DNA of 6,001 nt from Dehalococcoidia bacterium (GCA_030650265.1 JAUSEJ010001028.1:1-6001), one strand, 5' to 3'; shown: positions 1-5,927, counted from the first letter of the stretch. Numbers and translations are program-made. Notes: a model not told the origin generated them from the sequence alone.

Positions 1-1368
1 AATCGCCTGATGCAGGCCACATTCGGTCTCCTTGGGGTTTTGATTCTTGGCACCTACGCCATTGAATCGGTATACGGCGCCAAGAGCTGGGCGGGTATGT
101 GGCGAATTAGTGGCGTGGGCGATTTGCCGGCGGGCATCGGGCCTCTATCGTTGCTTCCCGGGCTGATAATTTTACTTTGGGTCGCCTCCCGCCTTCTGAA
201 GTTCCCCCCTGACCGGCAAAAGTGGACCTGGGGAAGAAGGGATATTGCCTTGCCTCTTCTGGCCTTGAGCGCACTTATCGCCTTCAGACTGTATCCCGAC
301 GTTGGTAGTACCAATTCCTTTCAGGTTGTCGTTCTAATGGGTCTGGTCTGGTTCGTGTTTCTCTTCGTTGTTAACGAACAGCCAAATCTTGTTGTCCCGT
401 TGGCTCTGACGGTCACTATTCAGGGAGCCGTGGCCATCGGACAATTCCTGCTCCAGCGTGACCTGGGCCTATTCGCTCTGGGCGAGCCGGCTCTTGACCG
501 AATGGTCCCGGGCGTAAGCATTCTTATGGCCATGGGGACAAGATGGCTGAGAGCCTATGGATTGACCGGCCATCCGAATTTGCTGGGGACCACGGTCGCC
601 GTGGCCTTGCTGATTCTGTTTCCTGCCTTCAGAAGGGCCCGGGGCCTCCCTCAGGTAGTGTTGGGGTTGGCGATGCTAGTTGGATTTCTGGGTTTGCTGG
701 TTAGTTTCTCGCGCGCCGCCTGGCTGGGGTTTGCCATGGGAATGCTGGTCTGGCTGATCGGGGGAAGAATACGGGGCGAACAGGGTTTGTTCGGGTCTAT
801 GAGTTCCCTGGTCAAGCCACGGTTTGTCGTGGGAATCCTGCTCTTGCTGCTGGCGGGGTTCCTCTTTCGCTACCATGAGCTGGTGACCAGCCGCTTTCTG
901 ATTAACAGTGGCTATACTGAGATGCTGTCGCTGACCGACCGGTTGCGGGATTCAAGGCTGGCACTGGAAATCATTGCTGCTCATCCCTGGCGGGGGTCGG
1001 GCGCCGGCAAATACTTCGACGAGGCGCGTTCTTTGGACGAAGGCGCCCAGATTGTCCATAACGTACCTTTATTGATGACGGCCGAGCTAGGAATACCTGG
1101 CGCAGTGCTCTGGCTGTGGCTCGTCGTGGCCTGCTTCAGGGGGGCGAAGAGCGAGAGCTCCAGGGTCTTCAAGGACGCTGGATCGGGCAAGTCTGGGCAT
1201 CATGATTCCTTGTTCTACATAGAAGTAATCGCGCCTTGGGTTGCTTTTCTAGTTATTGGCCTATTCGACTACAACCCCTGGCCCTTCGTACTTATGCGCG
1301 GCGCCGTCCTGTTTGGGTCTCTGGCCGCTCAGATCGCCGCGCCGTATCATCTCATCGAATCGAAGTAG
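1..1368 (+). CDS. O-antigen ligase / polymerase family membrane protein (Wzy_C type), 5' end possibly outside window
   Basis: A polytopic inner-membrane protein of the O-antigen ligase/polymerase (WaaL/Wzy) superfamily, which joins or polymerises lipid-linked glycans at the periplasmic face; the exact substrate cannot be told. Counting from the first ATG (position 10) it has 452 residues, most in about ten or more hydrophobic segments. Family hallmarks seen are GHPNLLGT (His188), the SFSRAAW motif (Arg235) after a long hydrophobic run, the HPWRGSGAGKYF loop near residue 327, and VHN (His350) followed by ELGIPG, in the large periplasmic loop that carries conserved His/Arg residues in this family. 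The length fits a complete protein. However, the frame is open to the first base (Asn-Arg-Leu before the Met) and no Shine-Dalgarno sequence is visible in the nine upstream bases, so the true start may lie further left. No other glycan genes are visible. Family assignment is firm; ligase versus polymerase is unresolved. Confidence 0.85.
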   Translation, partial: NRLMQATFGLLGVLILGTYAIESVYGAKSWAGMWRISGVGDLPAGIGPLSLLPGLIILLWVASRLLKFPPDRQKWTWGRRDIALPLLALSALIAFRLYPDVGSTNSFQVVVLMGLVWFVFLFVVNEQPNLVVPLALTVTIQGAVAIGQFLLQRDLGLFALGEPALDRMVPGVSILMAMGTRWLRAYGLTGHPNLLGTTVAVALLILFPAFRRARGLPQVVLGLAMLVGFLGLLVSFSRAAWLGFAMGMLVWLIGGRIRGEQGLFGSMSSLVKPRFVVGILLLLLAGFLFRYHELVTSRFLINSGYTEMLSLTDRLRDSRLALEIIAAHPWRGSGAGKYFDEARSLDEGAQIVHNVPLLMTAELGIPGAVLWLWLVVACFRGAKSESSRVFKDAGSGKSGHHDSLFYIEVIAPWVAFLVIGLFDYNPWPFVLMRGAVLFGSLAAQIAAPYHLIESK

Positions 1369-1511
1369 TTGGTTCAAGGGCTCGTCGACGATCCTCCTTC
1401 TGGATTCTCTAAGAATACTCGACAATAGTACACGAGTCGCTTGACTATGGCCCAATACAGTCTTCTCCAATTGCGATCAGCCATTTTTGTTATTTTTGGC
1501 TATTTATACCA

Positions 1512-1540
1512 TTGACAATGTGATCCAGGAGTGATACTCT
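1512..1540 (+). promoter_or_regulatory. Predicted sigma70-type promoter of the DUF805 gene
   Basis: A perfect -35 hexamer TTGACA (1512-1517) is followed after 17 bp by TACTCT (1535-1540), a weak -10 strengthened by an extended-10 TG at 1532-1533. An alternative -10 is GATACT (1533-1538) with a 15-bp spacer. The site lies in an AT-rich stretch and ends 64 bp before the downstream start codon. It is predicted from consensus matching alone. Confidence 0.45.
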
Positions 1541-1604
1541 AGGCCAAACGCCACAAGACCCCGGTTGTCGGCTAGCAGAAATATCAGGGGAGAAAGATTA
1601 AGAG

Positions 1605-1931
1605 ATGGTGGACCTGTATCTGGGCGTACTTAAGAAGTACGTCGACTTCTCCGGACGGGCAAGTCGTAGGGAATTCTGGATGTTCTTGGTTATTAACATC
1701 GTCATCGCGATCGTGCTGCAGATACTCGCGAACATCGCAGGGGTCTTTAACATTATCTACATTATCTTCGAATTGGCCATCATCGTGCCGTCGATATCGG
1801 TCGGTGTTCGCCGGATGCACGACACAAATCGCCCAGGCTGGTGGATCATAATCCCCATCATCGACATAGTCTACGCTGCTTCCGCGGGGACAAAGGGAGC
1901 CAACAACTATGGCGCCGAGCCAACAGCCTAG
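1605..1931 (+). CDS. DUF805 family small membrane protein
   Basis: A 108-residue protein with the hallmarks of the DUF805 (YhaH-like) family, small integral membrane proteins of unknown biochemical role. The N-terminus has the typical pattern YLGVLKKYVDFSGRASRREFW (residues about 4-24). Hydrophobic helices follow at about 25-45 and 47-66, then the signature GVRRMHDTNRPGWW (about 66-79), a short last helix, and the usual glycine-rich tail GTKGANNYGAEP. This is normal length and order, so the gene looks intact. ATG 1605 is chosen because AGGGGAG (1586-1592) lies 12 nt upstream, a strong if slightly distant ribosome site, and because homology begins within the first residues. It has its own predicted promoter and stands apart from the ligase gene by 236 bp, so it is probably monocistronic. 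Its function cannot be inferred from the context. Confidence 0.9.
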   Translation: MVDLYLGVLKKYVDFSGRASRREFWMFLVINIVIAIVLQILANIAGVFNIIYIIFELAIIVPSISVGVRRMHDTNRPGWWIIIPIIDIVYAASAGTKGANNYGAEPTA

Positions 1932-2032
1932 AGAGGACACCCGCCTGACTGGGCGCGCCAAAGGTGCCTAGTGGCAGACCATTCTGGGACGGCAAAGACC
2001 ATCGCTCTTCATTGCTGCTGATGGCGATACAG

Positions 2033-2068
2033 CGCAGACGGACGGCAGCGCCGCCATCCGCTTCTGCG
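2033..2068. repeat. GC-rich imperfect inverted repeat (hairpin) downstream of DUF805 gene
   Basis: CGCAGA (2033-2038) pairs with TCTGCG (2063-2068), and CGGACGG (2039-2045) pairs with CCATCCG (2054-2060) with one C/A mismatch. There is a two-base bulge (2061-2062) and a loop of eight or fewer bases, giving 12 to 13 pairs in total. It starts 101 nt after the DUF805 stop. No T-run follows on either strand, so it is not a standard intrinsic terminator. It is the only marked structure in the gene-free stretch 1932-2152. Confidence 0.4.
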
Positions 2069-2152
2069 TCCTTCTCTCGTAGCCGGTCCTCTTCTGAATA
2101 ATTGTTGCCGGGCTCGGCGGTACTAGCGTGACCGGAAGCCAAAAAGGAAGCC

Positions 2153-2641
2153 CTACAGGCGAGCGATAGAGGATAGCCAGGCTCTGACCCCCGCGGGCTC
2201 GTCGTTGGCCTCTATTCGAGCCTCTCGGATGTAGTTTACTCGCCAACCATCGCTGAAGGTGGATCTGATCTCGGCTTGCGTAACCCGTCTGGGGCCAAAA
2301 AAGCCGGTCTGGTACTCGCTAAAGACGAGTGAGAAGTAGTCGCCTCCCGGGCCGATAATAGTGGCAAGGCTCCGGGCGAAACGTACACGCTCTTTGTCAG
2401 AAAAGGTGTGGAAGAGGCCGGAGTCGATCACGGTATCGAAAATCTTGCCGAGGCGACCAAGGTTAAGGGCGTCGGCGAGGCGGAACGTCGCCTTCAAACC
2501 ACGTTTCATTGCTTTGGCGCGTGCCATTCTCAGGTCCGTTGGCGTCCCGTCGATTCCCCATACCTCGTGTCCTCGGGTGGCAAGATGCAGGGCGTTGACA
2601 CGCACAAAGTTAGCAGCGAAGGCCAGATTGTCGTAAACCAA
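2153..2641 (-). pseudogene. 5'-truncated class I SAM-dependent methyltransferase
   Basis: The protein reads like the C-terminal three-quarters of a class I S-adenosylmethionine-dependent methyltransferase. From Asn16 onward (coding bases 2596 and below) it keeps the first helix NALHLA, the acidic residue that ends strand 2 (Asp31 in VWGIDGTP), a second acidic motif (ADAL, Asp57), the FDTVIDSGLFHTF segment (69-80), and a GPGG turn leading into FSLVFSE. The tail (GPRRVTQAEIR, FSDGWRV, WLSSIARL) is typical of the family. Residues 1-15 do not match: the glycine-rich motif I (usually LDVGCGTGE), which forms the SAM pocket, is missing, along with about 30-50 earlier residues by family length. The frame opens only at a TTG directly after an in-frame TGA (2642-2644). 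Without motif I it should not bind SAM. The loss coincides with the junction described at about 2597. Family assignment is confident; substrate unknown. Confidence 0.75.
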
Positions 2642-2911
2642 TCACCGGATATGGCCAGTTGGTCGGATCTCTTTCGCGGCGAGGAGACGCGGAACACCGC
2701 CGGCCTGGACCTCGCCAAAGTTCAGATGTTCTTCTTCACGATGATTCTGGCCATCGCTTACGCCGTGGCCCTCGGCGCCGTTTTCAAGACCGCCAATGCC
2801 GGGCAAATCACCGCCTTTCCGCCGCTTTCCCCGGCCATGGTGTCCCTGCTCGGCATCAGCAACGCGGGCTACCTCGTAAACAAGAGCATCTCGACCAGCC
2901 AAACTGCCTGA
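2597..2911 (+). pseudogene. 3' fragment of a gene for an unrecognised two-helix membrane protein
   Basis: From about 2597 to the TGA at 2909-2911 the plus strand encodes roughly 104 residues that look like genuine protein. A polar linker (THKVSSEGQIVVNQSP) leads to WSDLFRGEETRNTAGLDLAKVQ, then a hydrophobic helix MFFFTMILAIAYAVALGAVF (about 2726-2785), and a second segment FPPLSPAMVSLLGISNAGYLVNKSI (about 2816-2890). The pattern DLFRGEE, LDLxKVQMFFFT and LLGISxAGYL resembles the C-terminal end of longer uncharacterised membrane proteins that I recall from several bacterial phyla; I cannot name a family. The frame stays open upstream to an ATG at 2408, but that part is antisense to the methyltransferase remnant and does not look like protein. 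No start codon or ribosome site suits a separate 104-residue gene, so a broken 3' end is the best reading. A short expressed protein from ATG 2653 cannot be excluded. Confidence 0.55.
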
Positions 2912-2921
2912 TGGCTGAGCA

Positions 2922-2946
2922 CCGGCGTAGTTTTGTCTGTCGCCGG
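2922..2946. repeat. Short perfect inverted repeat after the membrane-protein remnant
   Basis: CCGGCG (2922-2927) and CGCCGG (2941-2946) form a six-base GC-only stem around a 13-base loop, beginning 11 nt after the TGA at 2911. It could be the remains of a terminator for the broken gene, but no T-run follows. Confidence 0.3.
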
Positions 2947-2963
2947 GGATGAGCGGGGATGGG
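2944..2963. repeat. Tandem 10-bp repeat, two copies
   Basis: CGGGGATGAG (2944-2953) is followed directly by CGGGGATGGG (2954-2963), with 9 of 10 positions the same. It lies in the gene-free stretch 2912-3339. Two copies of so short a unit may be a chance duplication. Confidence 0.35.
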
Positions 2964-2999
2964 TGCTTCAGCGTGCAGAGCGGGCAGCGATTGCGATAC

Positions 3000-3027
3000 G
3001 TGAACCATGATACCCATTCTCGGGCAA
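3000..3027 (+). repeat. Degenerate copy of the dif-like 11-6-11 site
   Basis: Aligned to the two better sites at 3133 and 5900, this copy has left arm GTGAACCATGA, spacer TACCCA and right arm TTCTCGGGCAA. The shared core is CCCATT, any base, TCGG, which all three sites contain in the same register. It agrees with the 5900 site at about 16 of 28 positions, so it is either a decayed relative or a chance partial match. Confidence 0.3.
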
Positions 3028-3132
3028 TAGCGGAACAAAGGGGGATTCACGGTGCAATGTGAGTAGAGCTAACGCAGTCACCTTGCGTGCACTGATTGCC
3101 TCCCTCAGCTTATGTTGACGTTTTGGTTGTGC

Positions 3133-3160
3133 GGTTCCGAGAACGCCCATTATCGGTACC
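3133..3160 (+). repeat. dif-like tyrosine-recombinase core site, left boundary of metal cassette (DR1)
   Basis: The left arm is GGTTCCGAGAA (3133-3143), the spacer CGCCCA (3144-3149) and the right arm TTATCGGTACC (3150-3160). The arms are inverted repeats matching at 9 of 11 positions, and the 11-6-11 layout with TTAT after the spacer is that of Xer/dif sites. The site recurs in the same orientation at 5900-5927 with 23 of 28 positions shared, while flanking sequence is not shared. The two copies bracket the complete metal-sensor/ATPase operon. Sequence and spacing are seen directly; use as a recombination site is inferred. Confidence 0.55.
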
Positions 3161-3339
3161 ACTCGAAAAGTCTTCCCTGTAATCTTCGAGATTATTTGGC
3201 ATCATCTCATGGTTCAAAGTCCACCTTTCCAGCTAATTTTGGTGATCTTCCCACGCCAGTATCTATCCCGTTAGGCAAAGCGAGCGTCTGTCGTATACAG
3301 CCGGTCCAGTTCCGAGCGGTGCTGTCCTTACTGGGCGGC
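3161..3339. other. Gene-free stretch between DR1 and the ATPase stop
   Basis: Together with 2912-3132 this makes a 428-bp interval (2912-3339) with no convincing coding sequence. It holds the hairpin, tandem repeat and dif-like sites listed separately. In this part the only other structure is a weak inverted repeat, CTCGAA (3162-3167) with TTCGAG (3185-3190), around a 17-base loop. No hairpin with a T-run is seen downstream of the ATPase on the minus strand, so the operon's terminator is not identified. Confidence 0.4.
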
Positions 3340-5463
3340 TTACCGAAGCCTGTCAACATCTGGCTTGGGGTAAGAGCCGCCGATGTGCAGGAGGCGTGAT
3401 GAGTTGGCCAGAATACCGAGGTCCGGTAGAGATTGCGCCGCCGCCGCGAGGATGGGCGGCAGGAAGCCCAGTGCAGCCAGCGATAGGCCGATGACGTTGT
3501 AGACTGCTGTGAAGCCGATGTTTAGCTTCACTACTCTCATCGTTCGGTGGGCTATACGGAACACCTCAGGCACTAGCATCCAATCCTCTCGCATCAACGC
3601 TATATGTGCAGCTTCGATCGCCACGTCGGTTCCGGCCGCTCCCATGGCGATGCCAATATTGGCCTGTGCCAACGCGGGTGCATCGTTCACTCCATCTCCT
3701 ACCATTACGACGGTATGGCCCTTGGCCTGGTATTCCTTCACGACGGTAATCTTATCCTCAGGCAACAGATTGGCGCGAAACTTTATACCGAGACTTTCCG
3801 CAAGGGCGGCTGCCGTTCGTTCATTGTCCCCAGTAAGCAGTTCGATGGTCTTCACGCCAAGGGTGCGCAGTGCGGCAAGAGCGGTGGGGATCTCACGTCG
3901 CATGGTGTCGGCGGCAGCTAGGATACCAATCAGTTCGTTATCGCGATTGACGAACATTACTGTTTTGCCCTGCCTTTGAAGCTCGTCGACTACGGAAGCA
4001 GAGGACTCCTGTTTGACTGTACGGGAGCTTCTGACCATGATGGTGCTACCTCCTATCTGTGCCCGCACTCCCAACCCTGGCATGGCTTCGAAGTGTTCCG
4101 ACTCGTAAAGAGGCAATTGGCGCTCTCTAGCTAAGGCACGCACTGCTTCTGCTAGAGGATGCTCGGAGTAGCGTTCAGCTGAAGCAGATAGGGACAGAAG
4201 CTCGGACTCGGCCTGGCCTCCATGGGGAATTACGTCTGTGATCCGTGGCTTACCCAAAGTTAGTGTTCCCGTTTTATCGATTAACAGCACGTCTGCTCGG
4301 GCGAGAGTCTCCAGGTACTTACCGCCCTTGATTAGAAGGCCGCGCTTGGCGCCTGCACCTACCGAGGCTAGCATCGCGATTGGTGTGGCGAGAGCCAAGG
4401 AACACGAACAAGCCACCACAAGAACAGCGGCGGTGGCTAGCGGATCTCGACGGATGAGTAAGGTGAGCGCAGCGATACCTGCCACAAACGGTAAGAAATA
4501 GGCCGAGAACTTATCGGCAATGCGCTGCACATCGGCCCGGTGTGCTTCGGCCTCTTCCAGCATCCTGACCACACGACCAAAAGTGGTGTCCGTACCTACA
4601 TAGGTAGCGCGAATTCGCAGGCTGCCGAGACTCGCCAAGGTGGCAGCGAAAACTCTAGCGCCCGGGCCTGCCTCAACTGGCATGGATTCACCGGTGATGG
4701 CTGCTTGATCCACTGTTGCTTGCCCGCTAGTGACTTCTCCGTCCACTGGAATCTTCTCGCCAGGACGAACAATGACTGTGTCACCGACTTGCACCTCGCC
4801 AATCAGCACTTCCCGCTCCACGCCATCGCGTTCGACACGTGCTGTCTGAGGAGCCATGGCAGTGAGGTCTTTTACCGCACGGCGGGCGCGTTCCGTAGTG
4901 AAATTCTCAGCGTAATTGCCAACTCGCATGAAGAACACGACGACCGTTGCGGTGGCCCATTCACCGACGGCCAGAGCGGCGACAACGCCCAGGGTCATCA
5001 ACGTGTGCGAGATGACCTGTCCCTTTAGGGTGGCACGAATAACGTTGCGAAACACGGGGTAGCCCCCAACCAAAACGATGGCTAGACCGGCAGGCCATGG
5101 CACCAGCTTGGTAACAGCTTCAAAGAGCCCCAGCCACTCTCCCACCACGACGACAAAAAGCACAGCGCTGAATACCACGCCGAACAGGACAAGGACACGG
5201 CGGGTGAAGTTGCCGAAAGGAGATGCGATGGTGTGGGACGCTGCCTCCGTGGGGACGAAGTACCCTGCGCCTTCCACAGCCTTACGAATGGCCGGAAGGT
5301 CTACCAGTACAGGGTCGAGTCGAATTACAGCCTTCTCCGAGGCAAGAAAGACGTTCACCGATTCGACGCCGGGCAGGGCGGCGATAGCGTGGTGGACGTG
5401 CTGGGTGCATTCAGCGCAGTCCATTCCATGGACGAGAACCTCGATGGTTTGTCGATTCGCCAC
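3340..5463 (-). CDS. P1B-type heavy-metal-translocating ATPase with atypical CSC membrane motif
   Basis: An inner-membrane pump that exports a soft metal ion using ATP; 707 residues from GTG 5463. An N-terminal HMA metal-binding domain (about 6-70) carries GMDCAEC (Cys16, Cys19). Membrane helices start near residue 90. The actuator motif TGES is at 257-260, the phosphorylation motif DKTGT at 396-400 (Asp396), the nucleotide-binding HP at 435-436 and GDGVND at 589-594. All catalytic motifs are intact. In the ion-binding helix the usual CPC is CSC (Cys352-Ser353-Cys354). Helix 7 has Asn648 and Tyr655-Asn656, spaced as in Cu-ATPases; helix 8 reads [13 protein letters not shown] (Gln677, Asp681) instead of the Cu-type MxxSS. 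The metal is therefore uncertain. GTG 5463 is chosen over ATG 5499 because GGAGGAGG lies 7 nt before it, it leads straight into the HMA domain, and it starts 2 nt after the regulator's stop. It is the second gene of the operon, translationally coupled to the sensor and induced with it. Confidence 0.9.
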   Translation of the reverse strand: MANRQTIEVLVHGMDCAECTQHVHHAIAALPGVESVNVFLASEKAVIRLDPVLVDLPAIRKAVEGAGYFVPTEAASHTIASPFGNFTRRVLVLFGVVFSAVLFVVVVGEWLGLFEAVTKLVPWPAGLAIVLVGGYPVFRNVIRATLKGQVISHTLMTLGVVAALAVGEWATATVVVFFMRVGNYAENFTTERARRAVKDLTAMAPQTARVERDGVEREVLIGEVQVGDTVIVRPGEKIPVDGEVTSGQATVDQAAITGESMPVEAGPGARVFAATLASLGSLRIRATYVGTDTTFGRVVRMLEEAEAHRADVQRIADKFSAYFLPFVAGIAALTLLIRRDPLATAAVLVVACSCSLALATPIAMLASVGAGAKRGLLIKGGKYLETLARADVLLIDKTGTLTLGKPRITDVIPHGGQAESELLSLSASAERYSEHPLAEAVRALARERQLPLYESEHFEAMPGLGVRAQIGGSTIMVRSSRTVKQESSASVVDELQRQGKTVMFVNRDNELIGILAAADTMRREIPTALAALRTLGVKTIELLTGDNERTAAALAESLGIKFRANLLPEDKITVVKEYQAKGHTVVMVGDGVNDAPALAQANIGIAMGAAGTDVAIEAAHIALMREDWMLVPEVFRIAHRTMRVVKLNIGFTAVYNVIGLSLAALGFLPPILAAAAQSLPDLGILANSSRLLHIGGSYPKPDVDRLR

Positions 5464-5465
5464 GT

Positions 5466-5810
5466 TCAGACCTCCTCCGGAAGATCGTAGCGGGTGCATT
5501 CGTAAACACCCTTAGCCACATCCGCCAATAGTTCCTCGCTGAGGCGTAGAATCATGGCTATCCGCGCATCGCCTAATTGATAGCGCACGTAACGGCCCTG
5601 CGGTTCACAGATAACCAAGCCACATTCTCGGAGACAGCCGAGGTGGTTGGAGACGTTGGATTGACTAAGACCGGTCGCTGCCACGATTTCGCTGACAGTA
5701 ATAGGGCCAGCGCGTAGCGACTCGACGATGGAAAGCCGCGAAGGATCGGAGAAGCCCCGAAACAGCTTGGCTTTCAGACTAGTGGCCTGAGCATGAGGGG
5801 TAATCAACAT
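5466..5810 (-). CDS. ArsR/SmtB-family metal-sensing repressor, CmtR-like
   Basis: A 114-residue cytosolic winged-helix repressor of the ArsR/SmtB family. The fold is complete: [16 protein letters not shown] (about 17-32), then the helix-turn-helix with recognition segment [19 protein letters not shown] (48-66), the beta wing ([12 protein letters not shown], 68-79) and a C-terminal dimer helix. Cys59 and Cys63 in the recognition-helix region and Cys105 in the tail match in pattern Cys57, Cys61 and Cys102 of Mycobacterium tuberculosis CmtR, which together bind Cd(II)/Pb(II). The neighbouring SNVSNHLxCLRxCGLV wording is also nearly the same as in CmtR, from memory. A Cd/Pb-type response is therefore inferred. 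An additional Cys68 sits at the wing. ATG 5810 is supported by GAGG (5821-5818) 7 nt upstream and by complete domain length. It is the first gene of the operon with the ATPase and lies 19 nt from a perfect palindrome that is probably its own operator. Confidence 0.9.
   Translation of the reverse strand: MLITPHAQATSLKAKLFRGFSDPSRLSIVESLRAGPITVSEIVAATGLSQSNVSNHLGCLRECGLVICEPQGRYVRYQLGDARIAMILRLSEELLADVAKGVYECTRYDLPEEV
5471..5478 (-). promoter_or_regulatory. Strong Shine-Dalgarno deciding the ATPase GTG start
   Basis: On the minus strand GGAGGAGG (5478-5471) lies 7 nt before GTG 5463, within the last codons of the regulator (Pro-Glu-Glu-Val). Ribosomes finishing the regulator would cross this site, which suggests coupled translation. 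It rules against the upstream ATG at 5499, which would overlap the regulator and precede this site. Confidence 0.8.
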
Positions 5811-5828
5811 GGAAGAGCCTCAACAACA

Positions 5829-5858
5829 GTATAATATCAGTATATACTGATATTATAC
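5829..5858. promoter_or_regulatory. Perfect 30-bp palindrome, probable operator of the ArsR/CmtR-like repressor
   Basis: The half-site GTATAATATCAGTAT (5829-5843) is followed without a spacer by its exact reverse complement (5844-5858). It is AT-rich, centred between 5843 and 5844, and covers the -10 element and probable transcription start of the regulator gene. Dyad AT-rich operators overlapping the promoter are the rule for ArsR/SmtB repressors, so autorepression released by metal is the natural reading. The symmetry is seen directly; binding by this protein is inferred. Confidence 0.8.
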
Positions 5859-5880
5859 ACCACGACCGAATAGTTTTCAA
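5852..5880 (-). promoter_or_regulatory. sigma70-type promoter of the sensor-ATPase operon
   Basis: On the minus strand the -35 element TTGAAA (5880-5875, five of six consensus bases) is followed by exactly 17 bp and a perfect -10 TATAAT (5857-5852). Transcription should start near 5845, in the middle of the palindrome, leaving a leader of about 35 nt before ATG 5810. The TATAAT is part of the palindrome, so a bound repressor would block polymerase directly. Confidence 0.8.
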
Positions 5881-5899
5881 CGTTGTCAGACATCAGTTT

Positions 5900-5927
5900 G
5901 GTTCCCATAACCCCCATTATCGGAATC
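5900..5927 (+). repeat. dif-like tyrosine-recombinase core site, right boundary of metal cassette (DR2)
   Basis: The left arm is GGTTCCCATAA (5900-5910), the spacer CCCCCA (5911-5916) and the right arm TTATCGGAATC (5917-5927). The arms are inverted repeats at 9 of 11 positions, with ATAA before and TTAT after the six-base spacer exactly as in bacterial dif sites. The left arm matches the Escherichia coli dif left arm (GGTGCGCATAA, from memory) at 9 of 11 positions; the right arm is less similar. It lies 20 bp beyond the -35 element of the metal operon and is a direct repeat of the site at 3133-3160. Confidence 0.6.

Noticed and set aside
1382..1391. 10-bp perfect palindrome TCGTCGACGA just after the ligase gene.
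   Set aside because: Palindromes this short arise by chance in several kilobases and nothing in the context gives it a role.
2345..2365. CCGATAATAGTGG, which resembles part of the dif-like repeat in reverse.
   Set aside because: It lies in methyltransferase codons (Ala-Thr-Ile-Ile-Gly-Pro-Gly), lacks the second arm and is explained by coding sequence.
2408..2911. A continuous plus-strand open frame of 167 residues that could be called one gene.
   Set aside because: Its first 60 or so residues are antisense to recognisable methyltransferase sequence and do not resemble protein; only the part after about 2597 looks genuine.
3162..3190. Inverted repeat CTCGAA / TTCGAG as a terminator of the sensor-ATPase operon.
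   Set aside because: The stem is six bases with a 17-base loop and no T-run on the minus strand.
3308..3320. A further GTTCCGAG, the same as the start of DR1's left arm.
   Set aside because: Only eight bases match; no spacer or right arm follows in register.
3509..3979. A 156-residue plus-strand open frame opposite the ATPase (others of similar size at 4540-5028 and 5078-5515).
   Set aside because: They are antisense to a gene with intact catalytic motifs, with no convincing domain and no ribosome site; explained as shadows of the ATPase codon pattern.
5830..5835. A plus-strand TATAAT at the other end of the palindrome, as if for a divergent promoter.
   Set aside because: It is required by the palindrome's symmetry; no TTGACA-like element lies 16-18 bp upstream and no gene follows on the plus strand within the window.
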